Shown piece after piece: positions 7,384 to 14,717 of a stretch of DNA of 20,382 nucleotides. The position numbers and the translations under genes were made by a program. Where the stretch lies: NCBI GenBank assembly GCA_023230065.1, contig JALNYB010000014.1:1-20382 (forward strand). The letters are read 5' to 3'. How positions within the stretch are numbered: position 1 is the stretch's first letter; each line of letters opens with the position of its first letter. This stretch comes from Candidatus Methanomethylophilaceae archaeon (GTDB lineage Archaea > Thermoplasmatota > Thermoplasmata > Methanomassiliicoccales > Methanomethylophilaceae). A model generated the notes under the pieces. It was given only the letters and a program-made list of their open reading frames with translations, was not told where the DNA came from and searched no databases.

Positions 7384-8754
7384 TCATCCACTCTTTTTCT
7401 TTTTGGAGAACATCTTTGCGAACTTGGTTTGACTCAATCCTGTAAGCAGAATATCCGACTTATAGATCTTGACCGTGAGCGCTATAGTTATAATAGTGAA
7501 TATAACCAGATAGATCAATCCTCCAATCACAATCGTGTAGTTTCCGAACATAAGGTTATCCATGACCATCATGGGATGGGAGAATGGAATTGCGAATATT
7601 GCTACCTGAAGTACTGTTGGAAGGCTTTCCCAACTGGAGAACATCATGACGAACATAGGAATCATGGCAAGGACGCTGATAGGCAATGTCATTGTCTGAG
7701 CTGCTTTGTAATTCTTTACGAATGCACCGAGAATCATACAGATTCCTAAAGCACAGAATATCGCAAGGAAGATCATGACCATAATGACTATCCAATCTCC
7801 GACATTTAGGCTAAGGCCATATTCTGAAAGGTCCTTTCCGCCTACGCTAGAGGTAAGGCCGCTCATATAGAACATCATTCCGACCAGGTATGCAAGACCG
7901 AATATCAATCCAGCTATTGCCGATGCCAACAGTTTTCCGCCGACAATTGTCGTTCTTTTAACAGGTAATGTAAGAAGGGTTTCCAATGTTTTATTCTCTT
8001 TTTCATTACCCATGGATGAGATTACTATGCTTCCGATCATCACAATGACGATCATTATCACGATAGGGATCATAAGATTCTGACTCATCATGGATGTGGA
8101 GATCTCGAATGGTGTGACCCCGGAGTGGAGTTTTCCGTTAATGTATGTGTAACTGATACTACTACTGCTGTCGCAGTTTGTGTTTACTACGGGATTCTCA
8201 AGGAAGATAGCGTAGTCAGAATCACCTGTCAGCTCGGTGAGTAGGTTTGTGGATATGCTGTTGGATACATATACGATTAGTAGGTCTGCAATAGACGATG
8301 TGACCGAACTCATCATTCCCTGATTTTCGAATATGTAATACTCATAGATTGTAGCTTGTATGTGATTTGATATATTTTCAGAGTAGTCTGGTTCAATTAT
8401 CAGTGCAGATGTAAGTCCTTTACTCTGCATTTCTGAGATTATAGCATTGTCATCGCCATATTCACTTTCCATCATTATGATATATTGTTCAGCCTCTTCC
8501 TGGGTAAGATCGTATATGGTTTCGTAGTAATGATAGATGCATTCTATTGAGTATTGATCATAAGTTCCCGAGTCTCCATCCACATCTCCGTTTAGGATGC
8601 CGATTGCAGAAGGGTTCTTAGCGTCATCGGTCTGTGCACTGACCATAGTTCCTATGGCCATCATGAGCACTACTACGATGACGATGGATAAGACGGATCC
8701 CGGAGTAAGCAATTCCTTTAATTCTTTTCTTGTGATATTGACAAGATGATTCAT
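7384..8754 (-). CDS. ABC-2 type permease (NatB-like)
   Basis: A 456-residue permease of the ABC2_membrane_3 kind. It has one N-terminal helix (about residues 17-40) and a large extracytoplasmic region of about 180 residues rich in Asp, Glu, Tyr and Ser. Several C-terminal helices follow from about residue 220. After the second helix comes the cytoplasmic coupling segment NEKENKTLETLLTLPVKR, typical of NatB-like exporters. It should form the membrane half of the transporter with the ATPase just upstream; the two genes overlap by 4 bp (ATGA). Substrate may be an ion, peptide or drug. Related transporters include Na+ exporters, but that is only family precedent. Confidence 0.85.
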   Translation of the reverse strand: MNHLVNITRKELKELLTPGSVLSIVIVVVLMMAIGTMVSAQTDDAKNPSAIGILNGDVDGDSGTYDQYSIECIYHYYETIYDLTQEEAEQYIIMMESEYGDDNAIISEMQSKGLTSALIIEPDYSENISNHIQATIYEYYIFENQGMMSSVTSSIADLLIVYVSNSISTNLLTELTGDSDYAIFLENPVVNTNCDSSSSISYTYINGKLHSGVTPFEISTSMMSQNLMIPIVIMIVIVMIGSIVISSMGNEKENKTLETLLTLPVKRTTIVGGKLLASAIAGLIFGLAYLVGMMFYMSGLTSSVGGKDLSEYGLSLNVGDWIVIMVMIFLAIFCALGICMILGAFVKNYKAAQTMTLPISVLAMIPMFVMMFSSWESLPTVLQVAIFAIPFSHPMMVMDNLMFGNYTIVIGGLIYLVIFTIITIALTVKIYKSDILLTGLSQTKFAKMFSKKKKSG

Positions 8755-9473
8755 CCTTTCACCGCCTTGACGAATACTTCCTCAAGATTTTTAGCGCCGT
8801 ATTGCTCTTTGAGTTCTGCAGGTGTTCCACACAATATGCAGTGGCCTTCATTGATCATGGCGACACGGTCGCAGATGATCTCCACCTCGAACATATTATG
8901 TGATGAAATCAGAACGGTGACGCCGCTCTTTGCGATGTTCCTTATTATCTCTCTGATCTCATATGCATTGATGACATCTAATCCGGATGTAACTTCATCC
9001 ATGATCGCGAATTTAGGAGAAGGCATGATGGCTCTTGCGATAAGTAGTCTGCGCATCATTCCTTTGCTGTACGTATCTACTTTGGATTTTATCCTGTCAT
9101 CAAGGTCGGCTATTTCTACGCCTTTTGTGACCATTTTTTCTGCTTCTTCACCATCTGCGAAGAATCCAGCCATGAATTTCAGATATGCAAGGCCTGTGAG
9201 ATCCTTGTAGGCGCCAGCGTCCTCCGGAAGATAACTTATGATCTTTCTGACATCGTCTGGTTGTTCTGTCACATCATAACCGCAGACCGTGATCTTCCCC
9301 GAGGTTATGCGAAGAAGTGTGGAGATCATACGTAGTGTTGTGGTCTTACCCGCTCCGTTAGGTCCGATAAGGCCGAATATTTCGCCTTCCTTGACTGAAA
9401 AACTAACTCCTTTAACGGCTTCTCTGTCACCGTATACTTTTTTCACATTATCGACGATCAATGCATCTGTCAT
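8751..9473 (-). CDS. ABC transporter ATP-binding protein (NatA-like)
   Basis: A 240-residue nucleotide-binding subunit with Walker A GPNGAGKTT at residues 37-45 and signature YSKGMMRRL at 135-143, a NatA-like replacement for LSGGQ. Walker B is FAIMDEVTSGLD at 155-166 and the H-loop histidine is His192. The Q-loop position reads LPEDAG, as in NatA-type exporters. Walker B has Val where most ABC proteins have Pro (DEPTSGLD). It energises the permease encoded downstream with a 4-bp overlap. I place the start at the ATG at 9473 because a TATAAAA element is centred 24 nt upstream; the longer reading from 9491 adds only MDWLHN and would start almost inside that element. Confidence 0.9.
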   Translation of the reverse strand: MTDALIVDNVKKVYGDREAVKGVSFSVKEGEIFGLIGPNGAGKTTTLRMISTLLRITSGKITVCGYDVTEQPDDVRKIISYLPEDAGAYKDLTGLAYLKFMAGFFADGEEAEKMVTKGVEIADLDDRIKSKVDTYSKGMMRRLLIARAIMPSPKFAIMDEVTSGLDVINAYEIREIIRNIAKSGVTVLISSHNMFEVEIICDRVAMINEGHCILCGTPAELKEQYGAKNLEEVFVKAVKG

Positions 9474-9493
9474 GTTATGTAGCCAGTCCATTG

Positions 9494-9514
9494 TATAAAA
9501 TCGACATTATAAAA
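9494..9514 (-). promoter_or_regulatory. two TATA boxes for the ABC/DHH operon
   Basis: On the minus strand TTTTATA (9494-9500) and TTTTATAA (9507-9514) stand in tandem. The nearer one is centred 24 nt from the ATG at 9473, predicting a leaderless message. The farther one would give a leader of about 11 nt. Confidence 0.5.
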
Positions 9515-9559
9515 CCATTGTCAAAGTTTTAAGATCGATATTGTTATAGAAGTTGAGTA

Positions 9560-9577
9560 ACGGGGTATGAACCCCGT
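9560..9577 (-). terminator. hairpin after the prefoldin gene, possible superoperon end
   Basis: ACGGGGT and ACCCCGT form a perfect 7-bp stem around a 4-nt loop, starting 12 nt after the prefoldin beta stop. It lies between the end of the superoperon and the ABC promoter. No strong oligo(T) follows directly, so it may be a terminator or an RNA 3'-end stabiliser. Confidence 0.4.
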
Positions 9578-9589
9578 GTGAAAGTTGGT

Positions 9590-9952
9590 TTATTCGTTGG
9601 GTGCGGAAATAGGTTGCTGACCCATCGCGGCATTGATCGCATTTTGAAGTGCGTCATATCTTTCGCGAAGGCTTTTTTCCTGACGATCCAAGCCTTTGAT
9701 CCTGATCTCCATTGTTTCGATGGAGTCATCGATCTCAGCTTTGAGCTTGTCTTTGTCATCGACTTTGACGAGCAGGGATCCGACGTTCTTGTAAACATCG
9801 CCGGTGGATTTGCCGAGTTCATCAGATGTTCTTACCATCTCCCTTTTTTGCGATTCCATCTGTACCTTTTGTGTGGATACAGTTTGGAGCTGCTGTTGAG
9901 TTTGCTGGTATTGCGTGATCTGATTCTGTAACTGGGGGCTGATGCCATTCAT
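9590..9952 (-). CDS. pfdB: prefoldin beta subunit
   Basis: A 120-residue coiled-coil chaperone subunit, the usual archaeal length. It starts MNGISPQLQNQITQYQQ and has a Gln-rich N-terminal helix, a central hairpin region (about residues 40-75) and a charged C-terminal helix, ending in a flexible Gln/Pro tail. With prefoldin alpha (not in the window) it forms the hexameric jellyfish that holds unfolded proteins for the thermosome. The ATG at 9952 is chosen because AGGTG lies about 6 nt upstream and the N-terminus fits the family. A longer reading to 10003 would overlap pcc1 by 50 bp. Last gene of the superoperon, 1 bp after the pcc1 stop. Confidence 0.9.
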   Translation of the reverse strand: MNGISPQLQNQITQYQQTQQQLQTVSTQKVQMESQKREMVRTSDELGKSTGDVYKNVGSLLVKVDDKDKLKAEIDDSIETMEIRIKGLDRQEKSLRERYDALQNAINAAMGQQPISAPNE

Positions 9953-9953
9953 T

Positions 9954-10187
9954 TCATTCACCTGTAATTTTACTGATATCTTCTGTGATCCTGATACATT
10001 CAAGATACGAGTTCAATGCAGCTCTCATGGCTGAAGCGTCTGTTGCCGAAATCTCAATGGTCGCTTCTCCTTCCTTTTCATGTATGATAACATTAGTGCG
10101 GGAGAGTTTGCGACGTGATTCCGGTTCCAGAGTAGAGATAACGTCTTTCGCGTCAGCGGAGACGAGTCTCAGTTTAGCGCTCAGCAT
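9954..10187 (-). CDS. pcc1: KEOPS complex subunit Pcc1
   Basis: A 77-residue protein with the Pcc1 (CTAG/Pcc1) pattern: an N-terminal strand (AKLRLVSADAKDVISTLEPE), a second strand ending in a short turn (TNVIIHEKEGEATIEISATD), then the helix ASAMRAALNSYLECIRI. Pcc1 dimerises in KEOPS with Kae1, Bud32 and Cgi121, which makes the t6A37 modification of ANN-decoding tRNAs. Its place between rpoP and prefoldin beta is common in Euryarchaeota. It begins 6 nt after the rpoP stop. Small size limits certainty, but sequence and context agree. Confidence 0.85.
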   Translation of the reverse strand: MLSAKLRLVSADAKDVISTLEPESRRKLSRTNVIIHEKEGEATIEISATDASAMRAALNSYLECIRITEDISKITGE

Positions 10188-10193
10188 GATCGC

Positions 10194-10325
10194 TCAGTCG
10201 GACTTAAGGATCTTCTTGACGTTTGGTCTCTCTTTGAAGAAGATCTTCGAACCGCATTTTTCGCACTGTAATCCCAGTGCGTTTACGTTCCTGATCGGTT
10301 CGTTACACTTTGCACATCTGTACAT
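10194..10325 (-). CDS. rpoP: DNA-directed RNA polymerase subunit P (Rpo12)
   Basis: A 43-residue zinc ribbon read on the minus strand. It begins MYRCAKCNEPI, continues to LQCEKCGSKIFFKERP and ends in ILKSD. The four zinc ligands are Cys4, Cys7, Cys21 and Cys24. It is the archaeal homologue of eukaryotic Rpb12, bridging Rpo3 and Rpo2 in the polymerase core. Length is typical. A GGTGAT ribosome site lies about 6 nt before the ATG. It sits between rpl37ae (19 nt upstream) and pcc1. Confidence 0.93.
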   Translation of the reverse strand: MYRCAKCNEPIRNVNALGLQCEKCGSKIFFKERPNVKKILKSD

Positions 10326-10344
10326 TAGATCACCAAGTCAGTAT

Positions 10345-10596
10345 TTACTGCTCCGAGACCTGTGAAATCTCTTTCTTAGTCTGAGGGCTGTAAGCCTCTG
10401 CTGCGAATTTGACACCGCAGTGGTTACATGACCAGATACCTGAACTGACCCTTTTAACGGTCATGTGGTGGCATACGGGGCATTCATGTTTTGCTTTCTG
10501 GTGTGCTTCGATGTTCTTAACTCTGTTACGTACAACGACACCGTATCTTGCACCGAATCTTCCTGCGGTACCTGCTTTTACTGTTCTTTTTGACAT
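10345..10596 (-). CDS. rpl37ae: 50S ribosomal protein L37Ae (eL43)
   Basis: An 83-residue large-subunit protein beginning MSKRTVKAGTAGRFGARYG. Its C4 zinc finger has Cys39, Cys42, Cys57 and Cys60 (CPVCHHM, WSCNHCG), followed by the typical FAAEAYSPQT. I choose the ATG at 10596: GGGTGAT lies about 6 nt upstream and the family starts M-[AS]-K-R-T. The longer reading starts with GTG at 10605 and adds only three residues. Its ribosome site lies next to the rrp42 stop, and it is followed by rpoP, the standard archaeal order. Confidence 0.95.
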   Translation of the reverse strand: MSKRTVKAGTAGRFGARYGVVVRNRVKNIEAHQKAKHECPVCHHMTVKRVSSGIWSCNHCGVKFAAEAYSPQTKKEISQVSEQ

Positions 10597-10601
10597 TTGT
10601 A

Positions 10602-11375
10602 TCACCCAATGATTTTTCTGATCTCTTTACCCTTTTCGACGGCTCTATCCAGACAGAGTGAAAGATCGTCACGTGTGATCGATCCTTTTCCGCCCTTTTG
10701 CATAGCCCTGAAATTGCCATTGTCGTCGGTTGTGACGGTCATGCGGGCTGATGAAATCATTTCTTCGTCGAAATTTGGGTCTAGTATTAAATCGTTTCCT
10801 ATTTTTACGGATGTAATTGAGATAGGTGTGCAAGTTACAGGTAATGGCCTGTTCTTGCCTTTTCCATACTGTTCGGCCGGTATAATGGCATTTTTGAGTG
10901 CACATACTGCCGCGAGGTTTGCTGCATCGAACAGGTTGCCATCGTAATCGAGGGCATACATATCAATGAAACACATCCAAACCTCTTTTCCTGATTCAAT
11001 GCATAGTTGGCTGACATCGATCATGCCCGACTCACGGATGCCACGGTCAACGACACGTGCTAATTCGATAGCGGTCTCGCTGGGGGGTCCTGATTCGAAT
11101 GATGCGTGTGCCATGGGGATGAGTTCTGCACCAGTGGTGAGAACTCCTACGTCTGGGCTATCTCCGAAAGGTGTTCCCGGGACGATTTTGACACCTGCGA
11201 TGATCTCGGTCTTTCCGAGTTTCACTCTTGCGGATCCGTCCGCGGATTCAATGCATCCTACTATGGTCTCGATTTTTCTTATGTCTGCTGTTCCGCGTCC
11301 GTCTTCTCTTTTTCCTTCACAGAGGAGTTTCAGGATATGGTCGCGTTTGATTTCAGAGATTATAAAATCACTCAT
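10602..11375 (-). CDS. rrp42: exosome complex subunit Rrp42
   Basis: A 257-residue RNase PH-fold subunit. Near the N-terminus it has the family segment [18 protein letters not shown], followed by [20 protein letters not shown] and [20 protein letters not shown]. It lacks the catalytic arginine/aspartate set of Rrp41. With Rrp41 it builds the hexameric ring of the archaeal exosome, where it provides structure and RNA contacts. An AGAGGAGG site about 9 nt before the ATG lies within the 3' end of rrp41, which it overlaps by 8 bp, so translation is probably coupled. Confidence 0.95.
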   Translation of the reverse strand: MSDFIISEIKRDHILKLLCEGKREDGRGTADIRKIETIVGCIESADGSARVKLGKTEIIAGVKIVPGTPFGDSPDVGVLTTGAELIPMAHASFESGPPSETAIELARVVDRGIRESGMIDVSQLCIESGKEVWMCFIDMYALDYDGNLFDAANLAAVCALKNAIIPAEQYGKGKNRPLPVTCTPISITSVKIGNDLILDPNFDEEMISSARMTVTTDDNGNFRAMQKGGKGSITRDDLSLCLDRAVEKGKEIRKIIG

Positions 11376-12114
11376 CGGAATCGACCTCCTCTTTCATCGA
11401 GGTGTAACGCTTTTTGAGCGCTTCCTTTTGAACATCATAGACTTCGTGGCAGGCCTTGTATGCCAGATCGATGGCATGATCGAACTCTTCACGGGTCATG
11501 TTTCCATCCATTTGAAGGAGAACGATCTCGTCAGTGGAAGGTACGATAGCAAGAGGCACATCTGCCTGTCCGAAGTTGTCTTCTTCTTTATTGAGGTCAA
11601 GAAGGACATGGTCGTCTGCTTTTCCTGCTGCTATTGCTGGAATGATATCCCTCATAGGGATACCTGCATCTGCAAGCGCGACGGATGCTGCGGTAAGACC
11701 TGCGCATCTGGTTCCTGCGTTTGCTTGAAGGATCTCGATGTAGACATCGATGGATGCACGGGGGAAGAGTTCTGTGAGAACTACTTTCTCTAATGCTTCT
11801 GCGATAATCTTCGAGATCTCTATTGACCTTCTGTCTGGTCCGGGTCTTTTCCTGTCGCTAACAGAGAAGGCTTCCATATTGTATTTGCATTGGATAATCG
11901 CTTTTGTAGGGTCCTGAAGATGTCTAGGGTGACATTCCCTCGGGCCATATACTGCTGCGAGTACCTTGTTCTTTCCAATTTCTAAGTATGCAGATCCATC
12001 AGCGTTGCTGAGGACTCCCGCTTCAATTTTGATGGGCCTTTTCTCTTCGGCAGTCCTGCCGTCGATTCTGAGACCTTCATCATTAACTAATACCATATCA
12101 GTGTGTCCGCTCAT
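11368..12114 (-). CDS. rrp41: exosome complex catalytic subunit Rrp41
   Basis: A 248-residue phosphorolytic 3'-5' exoribonuclease subunit of the RNase PH fold. Visible marks are [20 protein letters not shown], the phosphate/RNA-binding stretch [20 protein letters not shown], and the acidic catalytic segment [13 protein letters not shown]. The C-terminus is acidic. It degrades RNA using phosphate and can add heteropolymeric tails. I start at the ATG at 12114, giving 6 nt between GGGGAGGA and the start. The other ATG, at 12120, touches that ribosome site and overlaps the rrp4 stop. Confidence 0.95.
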   Translation of the reverse strand: MSGHTDMVLVNDEGLRIDGRTAEEKRPIKIEAGVLSNADGSAYLEIGKNKVLAAVYGPRECHPRHLQDPTKAIIQCKYNMEAFSVSDRKRPGPDRRSIEISKIIAEALEKVVLTELFPRASIDVYIEILQANAGTRCAGLTAASVALADAGIPMRDIIPAIAAGKADDHVLLDLNKEEDNFGQADVPLAIVPSTDEIVLLQMDGNMTREEFDHAIDLAYKACHEVYDVQKEALKKRYTSMKEEVDSDE

Positions 12115-12116
12115 GA

Positions 12117-12830
12117 TCATTCCTCCCCGTTGTCGTCTTCGTCTGCGACCTGCGGGAGTTTGTTTTCGATAAATTCTTTAACTTTTTCCGTAAGGTTACT
12201 GGATTGTGCGTTTGCCTCGATCATCTTGATCGCTGCAACAGCGACATCTGTGTTTTCGTCGTCGCCGTCTACCCAAATCCTACCATTCTGACCTACAAAT
12301 ATACGGCAGTCGGTAAGGTTCTTGATCATTTGGATCATTGAGCCGCTTTTTCCGATAATCCTGGAGACTTTGGAATGAGGGATTTCGACAATCTGTCCAC
12401 CTTCGATTCTTCTAAGTCCTGAATCTTTCATTGTGACTTGGATCTTTTTGCTCTCGTCCACCATAAGTACCTTGAGCATTACAACATTTCCAAGATTCAA
12501 ATATCTGGATGTGTCCCCGAATTCGACTTTCCATGGAACCTCATTCACATGGAGGGGTGCGGGATAAGGTGCATTGATGTCGACCAGCCAATTGGAGGGT
12601 CCGATATCTATGATGACTCCGAGGACCGTGTCACCGGTGCTTGGCATGTAACATCCTCCCAAGGGGATGACGTTTACATTATTCTGAAATATGTTCTTGA
12701 CGCCTAATACGCTGGCGTATACATTGCCGTCGAGCACGTATGTGTTGTTACCGGCATTCATTCCGCTGTCATCCAGCAGATCTCCCGGGACCACTATCTC
12801 ACGTGCGGGTCTGGCGCTTCTTTTTTCCAT
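12117..12830 (-). CDS. rrp4: exosome RNA-binding subunit Rrp4
   Basis: A 237-residue cap subunit. The N-terminal domain ([11 protein letters not shown] about residues 13-23) is followed by an S1 domain ([20 protein letters not shown], about 66-140) and a KH domain with the GxxG-type loop [12 protein letters not shown] (about 158-169). The C-terminal tail is acidic. It sits on the Rrp41/Rrp42 ring and guides RNA into the pore. Only a weak ribosome site (GTGAT) precedes the ATG. It follows the SBDS gene by 24 bp, and its stop is 2 bp before rrp41. Confidence 0.95.
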   Translation of the reverse strand: MEKRSARPAREIVVPGDLLDDSGMNAGNNTYVLDGNVYASVLGVKNIFQNNVNVIPLGGCYMPSTGDTVLGVIIDIGPSNWLVDINAPYPAPLHVNEVPWKVEFGDTSRYLNLGNVVMLKVLMVDESKKIQVTMKDSGLRRIEGGQIVEIPHSKVSRIIGKSGSMIQMIKNLTDCRIFVGQNGRIWVDGDDENTDVAVAAIKMIEANAQSSNLTEKVKEFIENKLPQVADEDDNGEE

Positions 12831-12854
12831 TTTATCACTTCTCGCGAATGTTAT

Positions 12855-13550
12855 TTAATTGATTAGTTTGACCGAGGCTGCTCCCTTGGTCCGGTGTTTT
12901 AGCTTTTCACTCAGTTCGGTAACAAGTCCTGCAGGTAACTCCATCGTGCCTATCCAAGATCCATCTGCTTCCCATTCTTCCCTGTCTACGATACCGTAAT
13001 GAATCAGATCATCATAGCAACGACCGTAATCCTCTCCTTTGATTTTGATCACGATTTTACTTTTCTCGAATCTAATTGGGATGAGCGGGCGCAAAAGTTT
13101 CATGGCCTCTTCTATTTCTTTGTCGAGAGGTTTGAACGGGTCTACATGGAATTTAACTTCCTCGAGAGCCAGTTTGATCCTCATCGGGGGATGAGGCAGT
13201 TTTGTTTGAGGGTTGATCGCATTAGCAGAGATGTATGTTATCACCTGATGCATTTTCACGTCGAGCATTTCTTTACGCTGCTCGGCGGTGATCTGTACCT
13301 CTCCTTTCTCAATGATTTTTCTTGCTATTATAGAAATATCATTGGTTCCAAAGGTTTCTTTAATCTTGTCTTCAGCTGGACGGGTTCCTTTGCTTGCATT
13401 TTTGAAAACCTCTTCGACTGCTAAGTATTCGATAAGATCAACTTGTTTTCCCTGTTTGATGATATTCATCGCTGCAGGGTCAAGCATGATTTCAAAGGTT
13501 TCACCATGGCTTTCTAGCCTGGCTATTATCGCGTCGTCGAGATTTACCAT
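12855..13550 (-). CDS. sbds: ribosome assembly factor SBDS
   Basis: A 231-residue archaeal SBDS/Sdo1 protein, the family's normal length. The N-terminal FYSH domain (about 1-90) contains HGETFEIMLDP and VDLIEYLAVEEVFKNASKG. The middle helical domain carries RKEMLDVKMHQVITYISANAINPQ, here kept to short fragments such as KMHQVITYISANAINPQTK. The C-terminal ferredoxin-like domain starts near PIRFEKSKIVIKI. SBDS releases anti-association factor aIF6 from the large ribosomal subunit. An AGGT site lies 7 nt before the ATG. The gap to psmA is 12 bp. Confidence 0.95.
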   Translation of the reverse strand: MVNLDDAIIARLESHGETFEIMLDPAAMNIIKQGKQVDLIEYLAVEEVFKNASKGTRPAEDKIKETFGTNDISIIARKIIEKGEVQITAEQRKEMLDVKMHQVITYISANAINPQTKLPHPPMRIKLALEEVKFHVDPFKPLDKEIEEAMKLLRPLIPIRFEKSKIVIKIKGEDYGRCYDDLIHYGIVDREEWEADGSWIGTMELPAGLVTELSEKLKHRTKGAASVKLIN

Positions 13551-13562
13551 GTCAGTACCTAT

Positions 13563-14327
13563 TCAAGTCTTGCTGACTGCTTTAGAGGTCTCGGCTTCCG
13601 AAGGGCCCTTCAATTTTTTGTCTTTTTCGATAATTTTCGAGATTTCAGCTTCTGAAAGTCTTCTGAATTTCTTGTCCTTTTCGACAATACCGACTTCAAC
13701 GGAGTTAGCCGTGGGTGTTTCTTCGATAGCGACACCAAGTGCTTTAAGTCCGAGTTTTGCTGCTGCTTCAAAGGTCATTTTGTCTTTGAATTCTTTCTCG
13801 AATATGTCCATGACTACGGGGCGTCCAGATCCGATACATGTTGCCTTGTATGCCACGAGGGCGCCCGAAGGGTCGGTCTCGAAAAGATGTATTCCGAGGT
13901 CGTCAACGCCTGCCATAAGCAATGCTGTACCGAATGGGCGGACTCCGCCATACTGAGTGTAATTTTGTTTGTAGTCGCAGATTTTTTTCACGAGTAATTC
14001 AACGGTAATGTTTTCACCGTAGTTTACTTTGTGAATTTGGGCGGTCTTTCTCGCTTCGTCTACGAGGATTCTTGCGTCAGCTACGAGACCGGATGTTGCG
14101 CATCCGATATAATCATCGATATCGTAGATCTTTTCAATGGATCTGGGCTCCACCAATTTACTAGATACTCTTTTATCGACAACAAGGATAACTCCATCCT
14201 TGAATTTGAGTCCGATTGTGGTCGTACCCTTTTTGACTGCCTCACGGGCGTACTCGACCTGGAACAATCTTCCGTCAGGAGAGAAAACAGTTATTCCCCT
14301 GTCATATGCCATTTGTCCTGGTTGCAT
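13563..14327 (-). CDS. psmA: proteasome alpha subunit
   Basis: A 254-residue Ntn-fold alpha subunit starting MQPGQMAYDRGITVFSPDGR, very like Thermoplasma PsmA. It carries the alpha signature FSPDGRLFQVEYAREAVKKG and the conserved TSGLVADARILVD and TQYGGVRPFGTAL. It forms the outer gate rings of the 20S proteasome; the beta subunit is not in the window. The ATG at 14327 is chosen because AAGGAG lies 10 nt upstream and a TATA box is about 48 nt upstream. The longer reading uses GTG at 14357 and adds a non-family decapeptide. The C-terminus has an unusual tandem 18-residue repeat (residues 214-231 and 232-249), making the protein longer than usual. Confidence 0.95.
   Translation of the reverse strand: MQPGQMAYDRGITVFSPDGRLFQVEYAREAVKKGTTTIGLKFKDGVILVVDKRVSSKLVEPRSIEKIYDIDDYIGCATSGLVADARILVDEARKTAQIHKVNYGENITVELLVKKICDYKQNYTQYGGVRPFGTALLMAGVDDLGIHLFETDPSGALVAYKATCIGSGRPVVMDIFEKEFKDKMTFEAAAKLGLKALGVAIEETPTANSVEVGIVEKDKKFRRLSEAEISKIIEKDKKLKGPSEAETSKAVSKT
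13581..13688 (-). repeat. tandem 54-bp coding repeat in the PsmA tail
   Basis: Two 18-codon units encode IVEKDKKFRRLSEAEISK and IIEKDKKLKGPSEAETSK. They share EKDKK and SEAE-SK at fixed positions and differ mainly in the middle. Synonymous sites have drifted, so the duplication is not recent. Confidence 0.8.
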
Positions 14328-14337
14328 GTGATTAATA

Positions 14338-14343
14338 CTCCTT
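14338..14343 (-). promoter_or_regulatory. ribosome binding site fixing the psmA start
   Basis: AAGGAG on the minus strand, 10 nt before the ATG at 14327, lies inside the longer GTG-started reading. It therefore argues for the shorter protein. Confidence 0.55.
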
Positions 14344-14370
14344 ATATTCGCGACCACATTCGCACAGCAG

Positions 14371-14379
14371 TATATATGG
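14371..14379 (-). promoter_or_regulatory. TATA box upstream of psmA (internal promoter)
   Basis: CCATATATA on the minus strand is centred about 48 nt from the psmA ATG. It predicts a start about 22 nt upstream of the gene, with room for the AAGGAG site. It lies in the 78-bp gap between rnp2 and psmA, the largest gap in the superoperon, so proteasome/exosome genes may be driven separately from rnp2. Confidence 0.5.
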
Positions 14380-14405
14380 GTTTACAGTCGCGTATTAAAT
14401 AAAGT

Positions 14406-14717
14406 TCAATGTTTTTTCGATGCATTATTTTTTAATTCGGGATATCTATCTCTGAGTGTTTTTAGAGTTCCTGACATAAGTATTGACCTAGAATATGAAT
14501 CGGCAATATTCATGATTTCTATTGAACGGCCAATTTGATCGGGTGAACATCGTATTATGGCTCTAGATGAATTACACTGTATGATGTAAAGCGACTCTTC
14601 ATTTTTGCATATGCTGTTTGTGGTTCTGATTAATGATTCTTTTGTAATATTGGGAGAAACTTCAAACACGATATATCTGCGTCTCCCACGTTCTGATTTA
14701 ACTACCAATTCATTCAC
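14406..14717 (-). CDS. rnp2: RNase P protein component 2 (Pop5 homologue)
   Basis: A 103-residue Rpp14/Pop5-family protein. Visible marks are GRRRYIVFEVS near the N-terminus, a central strand pair (SLYIIQCNSSRAIIRCSPDQ), and the conserved C-terminal SGTLKTLRDRYPEL. It joins Rpp30 in the archaeal RNase P holoenzyme that removes tRNA 5' leaders. I start at GTG 14717, whose GTGA overlaps the TGA of the preceding gene. This leaves about a dozen residues before RRRYI, as in other Pop5 proteins. The alternative ATG at 14768 adds 17 residues and would overlap the upstream gene by 55 bp. Position before psmA is the standard archaeal one. Confidence 0.85.
   Translation of the reverse strand: MNELVVKSERGRRRYIVFEVSPNITKESLIRTTNSICKNEESLYIIQCNSSRAIIRCSPDQIGRSIEIMNIADSYSRSILMSGTLKTLRDRYPELKNNASKKH

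Noticed and set aside
9954..10003. Longer N-terminus for prefoldin beta
   Set aside because: It would overlap pcc1 by 50 bp; the family start MNGISPQLQNQ and an AGGTG site support 9952.
13288..13956. Plus-strand frame of 222 codons across SBDS and psmA
   Set aside because: It crosses two well-recognised minus-strand genes and their gap and shows low-complexity Ser/Phe composition; no motif.
14328..14357. Ten-residue GTG-started extension of PsmA
   Set aside because: The AAGGAG site lies inside it and Thermoplasma-type PsmA starts at MQ-GQMAYDR.
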